From the NCBI GenBank assembly GCA_024734495.1, contig JALMQS010000873.1:124001-188000 (forward strand): DNA of 64,000 nucleotides, given 5' to 3'. Made by a program: the position numbers and the translations under genes. The notes below the pieces were generated by a model, which saw only the letters and a program-made list of their open reading frames with translations, did not search any database and was not told where the DNA came from. The stretch's first letter is position 1; each line of letters opens with the position of its first letter. Positions 22,501 through 28,965 of the stretch are shown here, one piece after another. The DNA comes from Forficula auricularia (taxonomy: Eukaryota; Arthropoda; Insecta; Dermaptera; Forficulidae).

Positions 22501-23286
22501 AATACTATTTATTATGAGTTAAGGATTTTTGGTCACTTGTTTCACATTAAAATTAAAAAAATTAAAAGATATAAAATTGTTTTCAATATATATATTTCGG
22601 GCTATCAACCCATCTTCAGGAAGTACAGAAAATAACTGTTAAATATATATACTGAAAAAATTTTTACATCTTTAAATTTTTTTAATATTAATGTGAAACA
22701 AGTGACCAAGAATTTAACTAATAGTAAATGAATATTACATATAATATTTATTTACTCTTATCTTTATTAAAGATGTTTCACCTTGCACCAACACCACAAT
22801 CTCTACTAATCATACCCTGTAGGGTAAAGTAAAAATGTCTAGGTCAATTTTTGACATATTGTCTTTGTAGAAAAATAAAAAAAAGCATTTCCATTGTCAA
22901 TATGCTCAAATGGGAAAATAAAAAGTGATCTTATTAATTAATCTATTAGAAATTTTCAATGAATTTCAGACTGACAAGGAATGTTTTCAGTCTAAAATTG
23001 TTTCTTAGCAAATAATCAGTTAATAAAATAAAAAATGATTATAATACTCTGCATAACCGCTGCTCCATGGAAGTTTAGAGATATCTCGAGGAACTATAAT
23101 AGGTCGAATTTGATGATCTGCTGACACATGAATTTCCTCTTCGGTATGAAATTGCAAAAACTGGGGCCGAGTATAAGGGAATTTCGGATTTAGAATTTTC
23201 TCTTCTGCACCATCGATATCTTTTATTGGCAATGGTTCTATTCCACCAACCACATTATAAATAGCATTGCGAAATTTGTGAAACAT
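3984..23286 (-). CDS. PPM1H: PP2C-family Ser/Thr protein phosphatase, PPM1H/J/M type (8 exons)
   Basis: Metal-dependent (Mn/Mg) serine/threonine phosphatase of the PPM1H/J/M branch; vertebrate PPM1H dephosphorylates Rab GTPases. Coding exons are 23286-23048, 20332-20101, 18090-17926, 14554-14357, 14284-14102, 12468-12361, 5927-5764 and 4500-3984. All junctions are GT-AG and phases match (2,0,0,0,0,0,2), giving 601 codons plus stop. Motifs in order: FPYTRPQFL near residue 37, LPWSSGYAE ending at 80, NEDQ 90-93, FDGHAGSGAA with D137/G138/H139, GALESAF near 205, GGCTAL 227-232, ANAGDSRA with D248, ATIGVTRG 344-351, TDGLWDV with D397, and DDISVFVIP 462-470. The metal-binding aspartates are all present. 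Vertebrate PPM1H ends soon after DDISV; here an acidic, Ser/Asn/Glu-rich tail of about 130 residues (471-601) follows. The start is the ATG opening the conserved N-terminus. PPM1J or PPM1M identity cannot be excluded. Confidence 0.93.
4545..5715. mobile_element. fold-back element with CCAACGTTTCG arms
   Basis: The left arm (about 4550-4680) and right arm (about 5592-5712) are inverted copies. Shared landmarks are TTGTAGGGAAATAAGGACAAT, TTATGCC AACG, TTTCG and CCTCAGGGCTC. A shorter solo relative lies at about 40265-40505. Each arm carries CTGAGGA, a hairpin, then GAAAC (see findings). The centre is occupied by another inserted element (4696-5600). It lies in intron 7 of the phosphatase gene. 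Confidence 0.75.
4696..5600. mobile_element. nested TIR element with GATATGACGC motifs
   Basis: The termini are AAGGTAAAACCGGGGGATATG and the inverse CATATCCCCGCGTTTACCTT. The motif GGGATATGACGC occurs several more times inside (about 4711, 5060, 5405). No transposase-like ORF is seen, so it is non-autonomous. Superfamily unknown. Confidence 0.6.
5764..5927 (-). CDS. PPM1H: PPM1H-like exon 7 (TDGLWDV)
   Basis: Acceptor TTCCAG|GTT. Encodes VKILDIANEKITESD, then VLVMGTDGLWDV with the metal-binding Asp397. The donor after AAATATAG is GTACTG (phase 2). The frame opens further upstream into intron, which is not coding. Confidence 0.9.
6144..7134. mobile_element. TIR element family 'AAGGTAGTTCTTT', copy A
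   Basis: Bounded by TAAGGTAGTTCTTTAGC and the inverse GTGAAAGAACTACCTTA. Two relatives lie at 34236-36866 and 37956-38489. All three share CCTCGTAAC.ACTCTA, ATGGTGAAAGTCCTTCAATG and GAATTTTTGCATTTGTG. Without insertions the element is about 530 bp. This copy is split by a 447-bp palindrome. No coding region. Confidence 0.75.
6545..6991. repeat. 447-bp near-perfect palindrome (fold-back element)
   Basis: The sequence reads as its own reverse complement around a centre near 6768: CTAGATGAAGGAGGAG at the left end and CTCCTCCTTCATCTAG at the right, with only scattered mismatches. Each arm carries a CTGAAGA...GGCCGAAAC module near its outer third. A single diverged arm of the same family lies at about 63700-63810. 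As RNA the whole element would form one long hairpin. Confidence 0.85.
7740..8225. repeat. dispersed repeat ending in a GTGCTTCGCATTGG tail
   Basis: This nested block inside the hAT ends with CAATACTTTACCCGTGCTTCGCATTGGATAAAGT (quoted here only to 8215). The same terminal module, CTTTACACATGCTTCGCATTGG or its complement, recurs in the 50-60 kb array. The short self-complementary end resembles rolling-circle or other repeat tails. Class not resolved. Confidence 0.4.
8322..8464. mobile_element. MITE 'AGGGGTGAACC', copy 1 (143 bp)
   Basis: Inverted ends AGGGGTGAACCGTGA and TCGTGGTTCACCCCT, with internal AGGTGTACACCG and GGTGTACACGA. A near-identical 129-bp copy is at 40974-41102. No coding capacity. 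Confidence 0.85.
8640..9273 (+). pseudogene. hAT transposase C-terminus (ZBED5/SCAND3-like), frameshifted
   Basis: Readable pieces are YFPNNEIDSRKLWIRDPY (about 8880-8935), then LIELIKDLRLNSLFKK. After a frameshift near 9030 come FWIHIRKEYPHLFTIA, LLPFVSTYLSKKEFS and IKTKQRNRL, ending RIDKLV..NQQHL at 9273. This is the conserved C-terminal end of Buster-type hAT transposases (ELA...FW..V..EYP.L...A...LLPF.TTYLCE.GFS). The CE of TYLCE is SK here. Stop codons in the upstream part show it is inactive. Confidence 0.75.
9926..11247. mobile_element. 1.3-kb fold-back element with CTATAGGGTCATTCC ends
   Basis: Long arms (about 9926-10432 and 10795-11247) are inverted copies with CTATAGRGTCATTCC termini. 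The two arms encode almost the same peptide on opposite strands (MSCCMSLKRALKKLQND); this follows from the inverted duplication and is not evidence for a gene. The left arm carries a ~60-bp T-rich insertion near 10290-10350. It lies in intron 6 of the phosphatase gene. Confidence 0.8.
10447..10562. repeat. palindrome at the centre of the fold-back
   Basis: TGAAGGAGACAATAAAAG reads back inverted as CTTATGTCTCCTTCA around an ATAACGTTAT centre at about 10502. It is a separate small fold-back sitting between the arms of the larger one and flanked by (TA)n. Confidence 0.8.
11508..11842. mobile_element. MITE with CATAGAGTAATATAGAGTGG ends
   Basis: The ends CATAGAGTAATATAGAGTGG and CCACTCTATATTACTCTATG are exact inverted repeats, extending to GAAGGCT/AGCCTTC. 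The ~335-bp body is G/C-richer than the flanks and lacks a transposase. The short size and TIR suit a Tc1-type MITE. The target duplication is not clear. Confidence 0.7.
12361..12468 (-). CDS. PPM1H: PPM1H-like exon 6 (ATIGVTRG)
   Basis: 36 codons: SRVLATIGVTRGFGDHD, then NIPIKPFLLSQPE. Acceptor TTTTAG|AGT, donor GTATTT, phase 0. The PFLLSQPE end joins directly to exon 7 VKILDI, matching the SSAPEVRIYDL region of vertebrate PPM1H. Confidence 0.88.
12575..12655 (-). repeat. possible tRNA-like (SINE) remnant
   Basis: The minus strand shows CAACTTGCTGTCCTGGGTTCAAATCCC, of which GGGTTCAAATCC is a pol III B-box. No convincing A-box, acceptor stem or cloverleaf was found, so it is at best a decayed tRNA-derived repeat. 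Confidence 0.3.
12714..14060. mobile_element. TIR element with AAGGCCGC.TCAC ends, nested insertions
   Basis: The left end AAGGCCGCTTCACGCGAGG and right end GCCTCTTGTGATGCGGCCTT pair as imperfect inverted repeats of hAT-like type. Subterminal CTGCTGG/CCAGCAG repeats are also inverted between the ends. A fold-back (13057-13669) and part of the 'CACTTCATAAAAAACAC' dispersed repeat lie inside. No transposase. Its right end is about 40 bp from exon 5. Confidence 0.6.
13057..13669. mobile_element. fold-back element with CTACCAAGTATTTTTTATCC arms
   Basis: The arms 13057-13158 and 13570-13669 are inverted, nearly identical, and share TCTCCAAAAATAAATTCG and GAGATTAAAG. The left arm continues into a degenerate hairpin plus GAAATATATA module (TTTCGGGTGGCTAACCCATC). 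The spacer holds a C-run at 13373-13386 and no ORF of note. Confidence 0.75.
14102..14284 (-). CDS. PPM1H: PPM1H-like exon 5 (family-specific insert)
   Basis: Encodes PHLLGNEFTHLDYIRRP, then LYRDAHMTGWAYK and GEGKR. This is the insert typical of PPM1H/J/M (the 'flap'), absent from PPM1A-type enzymes. 61 codons, donor GTAAAT. Only 72 bp separate it from exon 4. Confidence 0.9.
14357..14554 (-). CDS. PPM1H: PPM1H-like exon 4 (GGCTAL and AGDSRA)
   Basis: Runs from DNLIGEDKHKYKVKGG through LGKLYVANAGDSRAV to FTPESERQRVRQL, 66 codons, phase 0 at both ends, donor GTCAGT. It carries the central beta strands and the conserved Asp of AGDSR. Confidence 0.9.
15012..15105. repeat. dispersed repeat 'AATTCAATGCTTCGGCG', copy 1
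   Basis: AATTCAATGCTTCGGCGATTG followed by GAGAATTAGAAAAA and CTGCTAACTTCTTTTAAGTGG recurs at 17368-17457 in the same orientation, and its first part is inverted at 17465-17497. It looks like a short fold-back/MITE family of which this is one arm. Confidence 0.65.
16080..16955 (-). pseudogene. mariner-family transposase, disrupted
   Basis: Read in the coding direction: ..FLKNIVFTDECTFTL with the first catalytic Asp (FTDE) and NCRVWATENRH. A ~208-bp foreign insert (16631-16838) follows, then VWVGIFGHRILGPFF, ENLTGQRFLQLL, IWFQMDGCPAHNSRDVREFL with the second Asp, and WPARSP. Two single-base shifts around the third catalytic Asp follow (DLSPNDFF recoverable only across frames), then LWGHLKSKIYS and a C-terminal stretch to 16080. 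This is the DDE family often found in insects with SPDLTPLDFFLWG motifs. It is non-functional. Confidence 0.82.
16631..16838 (+). repeat. ~205-bp direct repeat, copy inside the transposase
   Basis: Begins CTATCTCAAAAATTCTTCCAG and ends CAATTGTAAGTTTT. A copy with only a few changes lies 0.98 kb downstream at 17608-17806 in the same orientation, outside the transposon. It interrupts the transposase between the FTDE segment and the VWVGI segment. Confidence 0.85.
17361..17502. repeat. short fold-back 'AATTCAATGCTTCGGCG', copy 2
   Basis: GGGGCATCGTAATTCAATGC at the left is inverted as GCATTGAATTACGATGCCCC at the right. The middle carries the direct match to 15012-15105. A ~140-bp foldback MITE. 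Confidence 0.75.
17608..17806 (+). repeat. ~205-bp direct repeat, copy in flanking intron
   Basis: Partner of 16631-16838. It lies just upstream, in genomic coordinates, of exon 3 (17926-18090), so in transcript order it is the first part of intron 3. Confidence 0.85.
17926..18090 (-). CDS. PPM1H: PPM1H-like exon 3
   Basis: The acceptor TATAG|GAG begins EKLIDVIDHLFPAF. The exon contains a KEVSKDSLIIGALESAFWEM stretch that aligns with the helix before the central sheet. The donor is GTATTT after ATG, phase 0, 55 codons. Confidence 0.9.
18172..20025. mobile_element. TIR element 'AAGGTAGTTGTTTCGC' with internal tandem repeats
   Basis: The left end GTAAGGTAGTTGTTTCGCGAC and right end GGAACAACTACCTTA are inverted. 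Long parts of both halves recur as a reverse complement at 26813-27470 (ATTCTAGCCAATCCCGTG, TCAACGCCTACATTACC and the AATAACTCCGGAACTATATTG block). No transposase. It occupies intron 2. Confidence 0.7.
18835..19700 (+). repeat. tandem repeat, ~260-bp unit, 2 full + 2 partial copies
   Basis: Each unit has CTGAAATTACTTTTTAGATATTTG, then CAAATAAATAATCCAC, a C-run of 10-12 (18960, 19219), TTCGCCCCC, CAGTCAATTT and GTTTTAAT..TTGCCCCCACTCAC. The first two units are nearly identical. The next two (from about 19395 and 19550) are shortened and diverged. Confidence 0.8.
20101..20332 (-). CDS. PPM1H: PPM1H-like exon 2 (metal-site exon)
   Basis: The acceptor AAAAG|A restores Glu80, followed by AVNAGKSQWNEDQ and, further on, SLFDGHAGSGAA, which carries the first catalytic Asp. 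It ends ...HHIIH with donor GTAATC, phase 0. The insert between NEDQ and FDGH is short (about 40 residues), much shorter than the Ser-rich insert of vertebrate PPM1H. Confidence 0.92.
20475..20525 (-). repeat. fragment of the CCAACGTTTCG fold-back family
   Basis: CCAACGTTTCGTCGACTTTGCCGACTGCTTCAGG matches the arm core seen at 4616-4652 and 5627-5660 (quoted only in part here as the core CCAACGTTTCG and CTTCAGG). The rest of the element is not recognisable. Confidence 0.5.
20790..21423. mobile_element. ~630-bp fold-back element
   Basis: The arms (about 20790-21080 and 21115-21423) are inverted copies. Shared landmarks are TTTTTTTCCTTGTCCTAA, GAATATAGGTAC-like and CGTCGTTTATTATTATTATAAC blocks, CGAGTCCCATTAGATATT, GAAAACAGCTTCCTCTTTG and CTCGAGTTATAACT. 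No ORF of interest. It lies in intron 1. Confidence 0.8.
21530..21750. repeat. palindromic element 'AACGAATATGGGTTGGTGACTT'
   Basis: AGCTTTATTCGTTTTGGATG, GGCGCCCTTATGTCAGCC and CCATATTCGTTTAGGA on the left arm are inverted on the right arm. The spacer is about 60 bp (GGGAGAATAGGGAAACG). A single diverged arm with part of the spacer is at 31085-31203. Confidence 0.85.
21753..22470 (-). repeat. ~690-bp dispersed repeat, copy 2
   Basis: Reverse complement of 828-1521, with the same order of landmarks from AGGGGCCAGGTTG to CCATACCCTGT. It lies in intron 1 about 20 kb from its inverted partner. Confidence 0.75.
22473..22767. mobile_element. fold-back element with stem-loop GAAATATATA centre
   Basis: The arms AAAGATAAGAGTAAATAAAT and ATTTATTTACTCTTATCTTT are inverted, and pairing continues through GGTCACTTGTTTCACATTAA. 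Near the centre the minus strand reads CTGAAGATGGGTTGATAGCCCGAAA, that is a GGG/CCC hairpin between CTGAAGA and GAAA. Confidence 0.8.
23048..23286 (-). CDS. PPM1H: PPM1H-like exon 1 (residues 1-80)
   Basis: Encodes the N-terminus MFHKFRNAIYNVVGG, an SADHQIRPI block and LPWSSGYAE, all characteristic of the PPM1H branch. The donor is GTATTA after a phase-2 break in the Glu codon. Reading on past the donor adds YNHFLFY and stops. Confidence 0.92.
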
Positions 23287-24330
23287 TTTAATTTTTTAAT
23301 TCATAATAAATATTTTAAAAGTGTAAGTTGAACGTTGTCATGATTTCAAAAATATTATTATTTTAATTATTGTTTACGTGGCATCTTGGAAACCTGAAAT
23401 TAAGGGTTGAAGTTGGTTTAATCATCCATACGATAAAATTATCAGAAGATTAAATGAAATTTAAACAAAATAAGTTTTTTGACATACATGGATATGTTGT
23501 TCCAATTCGTTTTCTCAAAAAATACAATATTTATTTTAACAAATAATTTAGACATATAATGTGTATGATGTATATATCATTTAAAAATTGTACTTTTTTC
23601 TTTATAATAAAATAAAAATAGATATTTTTTAATATAAAATTTTGTGATGTATAAAAAAAAAAATGGTTTGATAAATAGATAGGTAGATAAGATTTGTTTC
23701 TTTATTGTTAAACACTGGCTTTTCGTTTCTTAACTGACAAATGATCAGCCGCAGTGTTGCCAACGATTGAATTTATAAATCCACAAATCCACTAGTTCGG
23801 TCTTCCAAATAAGCTAGAATCAGCCAGATTGCCGATCCTAAAGTCATCTAGGCAATTTGAATTTAAAACAAATCTACGGTTTCCGTGGTTTCTATAAGAA
23901 AACAATTAAAAATTAAAAAATTTGTAGTTTTAAAATTCGCTATCTCGAAAAATAAGAGAGGTTTCTTTCTTGATATAATAAATTTAATGGCTCAGACAAA
24001 GATGAAGGTCTGAGTGATGTTATGTTTTCTCACCGCCAGGTTCGCTGTCATCAGTGTTCCCCCACCAGTGGCGCACCATTACCCCTTGTCGCGCTGAACT
24101 AATGAATGTCAACTTGGCGCTAAATCATTATTTTTATATATATTATAATAAAAGAGAGCGGGAATTAAAATCGCTCATTTGAAAATATATAGTTCATATA
24201 AAAGGAGTCTCATTAAACATACTTTTTCAATTGACACTGTTTTTATACAGCAATACTTTTGGCTGAACCGAAAATCAGATGCCCTCATTTTTTTCTTCAC
24301 TGAAATACAAGAGTCCAAGGTGCTTTTTTC
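23287..24330. other. 5' flank of the PPM1H-like gene
   Basis: No gene, TATA/initiator arrangement or strong repeat was recognised in the first kilobase upstream of the ATG. The sequence is AT-rich with a slightly G/C-richer patch at 23740-23850. The transcription start and any 5' UTR intron remain undefined. Confidence 0.5.
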
Positions 24331-24339
24331 ACTATTATT

Positions 24340-24475
24340 TTTATCCGACGATTGGCTGTTCGGTTTTTAATGTATGTTTGATTAGGAAAAAATGGGAGCC
24401 CCAAAAACACCCCGCCCGACGATTGGCGGTTCGGTTTTCAATGTGTGTTTGATTAGAAAAAAATGGGAGTCCAAA
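24340..24475 (+). repeat. direct duplication, ~75-bp unit x2
   Basis: CCGACGATTGGCKGTTCGGTTTT followed by TGTGTTTGATTAG and AAAAAATGGGAG occurs at about 24347 and 24417 with few changes (quoted here in segments of 20 bases or fewer: GACGATTGGC, GTTCGGTTTT). Confidence 0.75.
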
Positions 24476-24507
24476 ACACACCCCGTCCGGAACTAACATT
24501 CGGAGGT

Positions 24508-24672
24508 TCGGTTAATATATATTCAGTTCGGCTGTTAGCTTCGTATACTCTTTTCGGGCTGGCTTTTAGACGGTTCGGTTGGCATCAGCCAACCGAACCA
24601 TCTAAATGCCAGCCCGATTAGGAGCTATACGAACCCAACCGAGCCGAACTGAATATATATTAACCGAACCGG
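24508..24672. repeat. palindromic element 'GGTTCGGTTAATATATATTC'
   Basis: GGTTCGGTTAATATATATTC at the left end is inverted as GAATATATATTAACCGAACC at the right. The pairing continues through AGTTCGGCTGTTAGC and GGTTCGGTTG to a GGCATCAGCC centre at about 24572. A ~165-bp MITE-like hairpin. Confidence 0.85.
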
Positions 24673-25352
24673 AGTCGTTTGCACATATTCGGTTCTATAT
24701 TACGTGGTTTGATTTAATAAAAATATTGTAAATAATATTAATAATATTTATTATATTATTATAATATTAATAATTACATTATTATTGATCTACTGCACTT
24801 TTAATTAAAAACCGATAATTATATTTTTAAATCCCCGGGTCAATATTCGTTGAGTGCTGCTCCCTGGGAGCGGTCAAATAACTAAGATAGGGGAGGAAGG
24901 AGTTGGCAGAGTCCCCCATTTTGACAACGGGATTGGCGCTTGAAATAACAGACCTTCAGCTTTGCTTTTACCAAAATTTCAAAACTTAACTATTTCAAAG
25001 TTTTTTTATTGCAACTTTTTAAAATGAAGGAATTCTACCGCGTTTTCTCTTTTCATGATGAATCAGGCACACAGAGGGCGCTGAAACACACATACCCTTT
25101 TTTTACATGGACTATTATGGAGACCTTCCTTTCTATCTCATACACTTTGGCTTATACCATGAGTTGTATTTTTGAAAAAAATCCATCTTATTTTCAAAAA
25201 AAGGTACTCAAACCTTCAGGTTAATTATTTTAAATAAATTTTGTTTAAAAGAATGAATTTAACTTGTTTTGTAAAAAAATGCAGATATTCCGGCAGAAAT
25301 GTATGAAAAAAGCCAGACTTCCCGCTAGCCTCCAGATGAGATTTCTTCAAGC

Positions 25353-25663
25353 CAAGAGCGGATCCAGGGGGGGGGGGGGCGGTCGCTCCCCCCATAGAGG
25401 CCAAAAAACGGCGGCCAAATCGACAGGGAATTTATAACAATTTTTTGAACTTAAAATACGAGATATGAAACTTGTAAAAAAATTTAAATAAAGTTCTATG
25501 TGTGTGTGTGGGGGGCAGGCGTCTCTGACCCCCCCCCCCCCCCCCGCTTGGACAATTCGATCGCGACACACTTTCGAGATAAAAAGTAGATCTTATACAC
25601 ATCGAGCACCTTATATACATTCTCCCCCCCCCCCCCATAAAAAATTCCTGGATCCGCCCCTTG
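25353..25663. mobile_element. hAT-type MITE with 8-bp target duplication (311 bp)
   Basis: The ends CAAGAGCGGATCCAGG and CCTGGATCCGCCCCTTG are inverted, and an exact 8-bp duplication CTTCAAGC flanks them (25345-25352 and 25664-25671), as expected for hAT. Inside are G/C homopolymers (25369-25379, 25530-25545, 25624-25636) and no transposase. Confidence 0.88.
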
Positions 25664-25767
25664 CTTCAAGCTAGATGGAGTAAAAATTAGCCAGATCTAG
25701 CGTGAAATCCGCTGAATTGGCAACACTCGATTCAGCCGAGGCTTGACTCTCGGCAGGTTTTGTCAAA

Positions 25768-25955
25768 TACTGGAATCATGGCGCATGCGCACAAAGAAAT
25801 TATCTGAACCACAGAGGGCTGACCGAGCGGACTTTTTAAACTTATAAAGGTTTATATGAGCGTACAAGGAAATTATCTGAGCCCTGAGCGGCCTGAGCCA
25901 ACAAAGCGGACATTTTATTCTTTGAAAAAGCTTATATGAACACAAAGCTAAAATA
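25768..25955. repeat. imperfect tandem repeat with a copy upstream of Artemis
   Basis: AAGAAATTATCTGAACC...GAGCGGAC and TTATAAAGGTTTATATGAGC-like blocks occur twice here. A reverse-complement relative lies at 36895-36990, just upstream of the Artemis-like gene. No coding capacity. Confidence 0.6.
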
Positions 25956-26239
25956 ATTCTGGACAAGTGGAATATTCAAGAGAGACACGTTATCAAACTA
26001 TACTGAATTCTATAATAAATCATTGCAAAAATGTTGATGCCTACGATTATGTTACGAACAAAATTCTAGAAATTTGTTATTAATCAAACCAACCCACAAA
26101 TACAGGTCCGGATTTAGCCATTGCGGGCCCCCTAAGCACACCATTTTTAGCTCCCCCCCCCTCACAGACAAAAAAGTTCAATTGTAAAAAATCTAAAAAG
26201 TACACTTATTATTATCTCTTTATATACGTATTATAAACA

Positions 26240-26460
26240 CAGACTGGAGCACCGAGCGATGCTAGGTAACTTGTTACCTCTAAATAGTTTCAGTTTCAAA
26301 TTTCAAGGCTCTGCGACTTACCGAAGACGAGATATGAATGATTAAAAATATTTATTTTGCGACACTCCTAATTTACACCCCCTTCCTTTATTTCAATCGG
26401 ATTAAAATCTATACACTACTAATAACTCATGATACTTGATAAGTAGGTACACCAATTTAA
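26240..26460. repeat. dispersed repeat with CACCGAGCGATGC hairpin end, copy 1
   Basis: Landmarks ACCGAGCGATGCTAGGTAAC, TTTCAAATTTCAAGGCTCTG and TACACCCCCTTCC recur inverted at 32530-33025, where GTTACCGAGCATCGCTCGG occurs twice. CCGAGCATCGCTCGG is a perfect short hairpin. Such hairpin-ended, TIR-less repeats can be rolling-circle elements, but I could not define both ends. Confidence 0.5.
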
Positions 26461-26582
26461 AAAAAAATCGTTAGTGCCAAGAAAATAAAAAAAAAAAAAA
26501 CGTAAAATCTTTCATGTAAATGTCAACTTCCGGTGCTCCATCTGGTGTCACTTTTTTTAGCTGGGTCACTTCAGGTTTGCCT

Positions 26583-26708
26583 TAGGGCCGTGTTGTATGT
26601 CAACACAGTGACTGGCATCTGATTGGCCATCCCAGACCCTCCATTTACCATCTACCCTGTGTTAGTGGTAAAAAGCATTTACTTTGCGACATACAACCGG
26701 CCCTTAGT
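26583..26708. mobile_element. MITE 'TAGGGCCGTGTTGTATGTC'
   Basis: The ends TTAGGGCCGTGTTGTATGTC and GACATACAACCGGCCCTTAG are inverted. About 125 bp. Internal GATTGGCCATCCCA is shared with the larger MITE family at 29955-30160 and 47076-47488, so these are probably one superfamily. Confidence 0.75.
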
Positions 26709-27586
26709 TTGGTGCACTCAAAAAACGAATGCATTTAGAGCACATGGCAATATTCGAATAACGAAATTTAAAAACAAATTATTATTTTTATCAGAGTTGA
26801 ATAATTAAGAGTCTGGTAGTTGTTCTGCCAAATGCGTTTTCTTAGGATTTTTTTTGAAATTTATACAAATTATTATTTAAATACTTCTGCATCGATTGGA
26901 GGCAAAACGAAATTTATGAACAATACAGTTCCGGAGATATTAAATTTCAAAAATGGAGTTTTTCAGGCTCTTTAACATTGCACTATACGGGGGATATCTG
27001 AAAATTTACATACATATTTAATTATAATTAAGAAACCCTTCTTACCATTTTTATAAAAAACTGAACCAACATTTAACAATAACCAATACATATTTTAAGA
27101 CAATTTTGATTCATAGTTATAACACACAGTTTCTGAGATAATAAGGAATAAATAATGAAAAATGTATAAAAAAATTCACAGTAAAATCAATTTGGCAACA
27201 GCTCATTTATTTAACCTTCGAAAGATCCATGCTCTAGATTTTTTCAAAATTATAATTTTCATAAGGTGTAACGTAGGCGTTGATTACATTTGTTAAAAAA
27301 TAACAAAACGATTTTTATAGAAATTTAAAATGTATTTTATCTGACATTTTAATATAACAATATTCAATCTCTTACAATGGTGCCAAATTTGTCAAACGAT
27401 CACGGGATTGGCTAGAATTGGTACATAAACAGCAAAAAAGTTTTGGGCTTTCTGTATGAACTTTAGACCATGAAATATATTTATTTATCTAAATATTTAT
27501 TTAAATATTTTTTTGCAACGAAATTTTCTCTGGAGAGAGACGGACTGGTAGAAATTTCAATTGAATGTAATGAAAAGCAGCCCAGA

Positions 27587-27952
27587 TGTCGAATTACTTA
27601 TTCAATTTTAGATTAAGGTATGGGGATTCGAATTTGAATCCTGCACGAAGGTTAACGAGGGAAATAAATGGGTTAATAAATTTGTTTTAACAATTAATAT
27701 TTAATAACAACTTGAAGATTATATATATATATAACAAAACTTTTCTTATTCCAAACAATAACTCAGCAATAACTTGACTATATAATAACAATTATTTGAC
27801 CACTTTCATCTATAAACTTAAACTAAACTTCTTTTGTTCCAAAACATGTCATCTCATCTCTTCGAAGTTCAGAGGTGCCAACACACAGATTGGTTCATTC
27901 AAAAACCCTACATCAAACTCATGGCGCGAATTTGAAGCCATTCTACCTGACA
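27587..27952 (-). repeat. 3' LTR of the BEL/Pao element
   Basis: 366 bp, TGTCAGGTAG...TTCGACA in the element's sense. Differs from the 5' LTR mainly by a missing 'CAAATA'-type heptamer and a few substitutions. Confidence 0.88.
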
Positions 27953-27962
27953 CACTCCCACC

Positions 27963-28898
27963 TTAAAAGGTAAACCTTTTAACACTCACTTTCCGACACT
28001 CCCGATATCTTGCCGGATCCCTAATTCTTCTTCTCTTCCATCTTCTCTTCTGTCTTCTTCTCTTCCGTTTTCTCTCCTCTCGCAACAAAACGTTGTTAGT
28101 AGGCCAGTCTTTTCGAGGTATCATCACACAAGACATCCCCTCCCACCATCGAGATTCTATTAAATGGCGCGGAGAACAACCTCTGCTGCCTAAATCAGCT
28201 GGATTCAGAGCTCCTTTTGTCGCTGCAAGGAGTTTCATTCTTGTAATCTCTCGTGTAGTGCCACTGGATTGAACACTCGCCAATCCAGCCGCGCACTTCA
28301 CGTCGTCATCGGGCTTAAGGTTCTCCATTATGGGAAGGTCTCGTGGAGTGCCACTGGATTGAACACTTGCCAATCCAGCCGCGCACTTCACGTCGTCATC
28401 GGGTTTAAGGTTCTCCATTATGGGGAGGTCTCGTATAGTACCACTGGATTGAACACCCGCCAATCCAGCCGAGCACTTAACGTCGTCATCCGATTTAAGC
28501 CTCTCCATTCTGGGAAGCTCTCGTGAAGTACCACCGGATTGAACACTTGCCAATCCAGCCGTGCACTTCACGTTTGTCCTCCTCTCATAAAAATAGACCA
28601 ATTCGGTCCATTTCTCTCTATATTCTTCACAGAGGTCAAATTCGGTAGCCAGTTCTGCCTCGTCTTTTATTAATTTGTATACTAGCTCGCTAACCTGATT
28701 TTCCAGCGCTGTTAATCGTTGAGACTTTTCTTCAGCCAATCGAAATTCCAAAATGAGTTGATCTCGAGGCGTGTTCTCATTTCCCAACGATGTCTTCATT
28801 TTGTTGTATATATTAGTGAACGCTCTTCGCGAATTCACTCTCTCTCTCTTCAGGCTTCTCAAATCTATTTCCATTCGTTGCCTTTCGACAGGATCCAT
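27963..28898 (-). CDS. BEL/Pao Gag-Pol deletion-fusion ORF (311 aa) with 30-aa repeats
   Basis: Residues 1-109 match the BEL/Pao gag N-terminus (LKRERVNSRRAFTNIYNKM, LILEFRLAEEKSQRLTALE, a coiled coil). Residues 110 to about 222 are four tandem 30-residue repeats with the core VKCAAGLASVQSSGT.R. After a breakpoint the chain resumes in the RNase H/integrase linker, LNPADLGSRGCSPRHLIES then RWWEG, a hallmark of BEL/Pao pol. It ends with an Arg/Lys-rich stretch (KRKRRRQKRRWKRRR). Reverse transcriptase, protease and integrase are absent. It cannot act alone but could encode a Gag-like fusion. Confidence 0.85.
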   Translation of the reverse strand: MDPVERQRMEIDLRSLKRERVNSRRAFTNIYNKMKTSLGNENTPRDQLILEFRLAEEKSQRLTALENQVSELVYKLIKDEAELATEFDLCEEYREKWTELVYFYERRTNVKCTAGLASVQSGGTSRELPRMERLKSDDDVKCSAGLAGVQSSGTIRDLPIMENLKPDDDVKCAAGLASVQSSGTPRDLPIMENLKPDDDVKCAAGLASVQSSGTTREITRMKLLAATKGALNPADLGSRGCSPRHLIESRWWEGMSCVMIPRKDWPTNNVLLREERKRKRRRQKRRWKRRRIRDPARYRECRKVSVKRFTF

Positions 28899-28965
28899 CT
28901 TTAATAAAAATAATCTTAATATTTAAAATATCGAAGATTATTTTCCCCACAAGGGATGCCACTAA

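Noticed and set aside
28269..28526. Plus-strand 85-codon frame with internal repeats
   Set aside because: It is the antisense shadow of the four 90-bp repeats in the BEL/Pao ORF.
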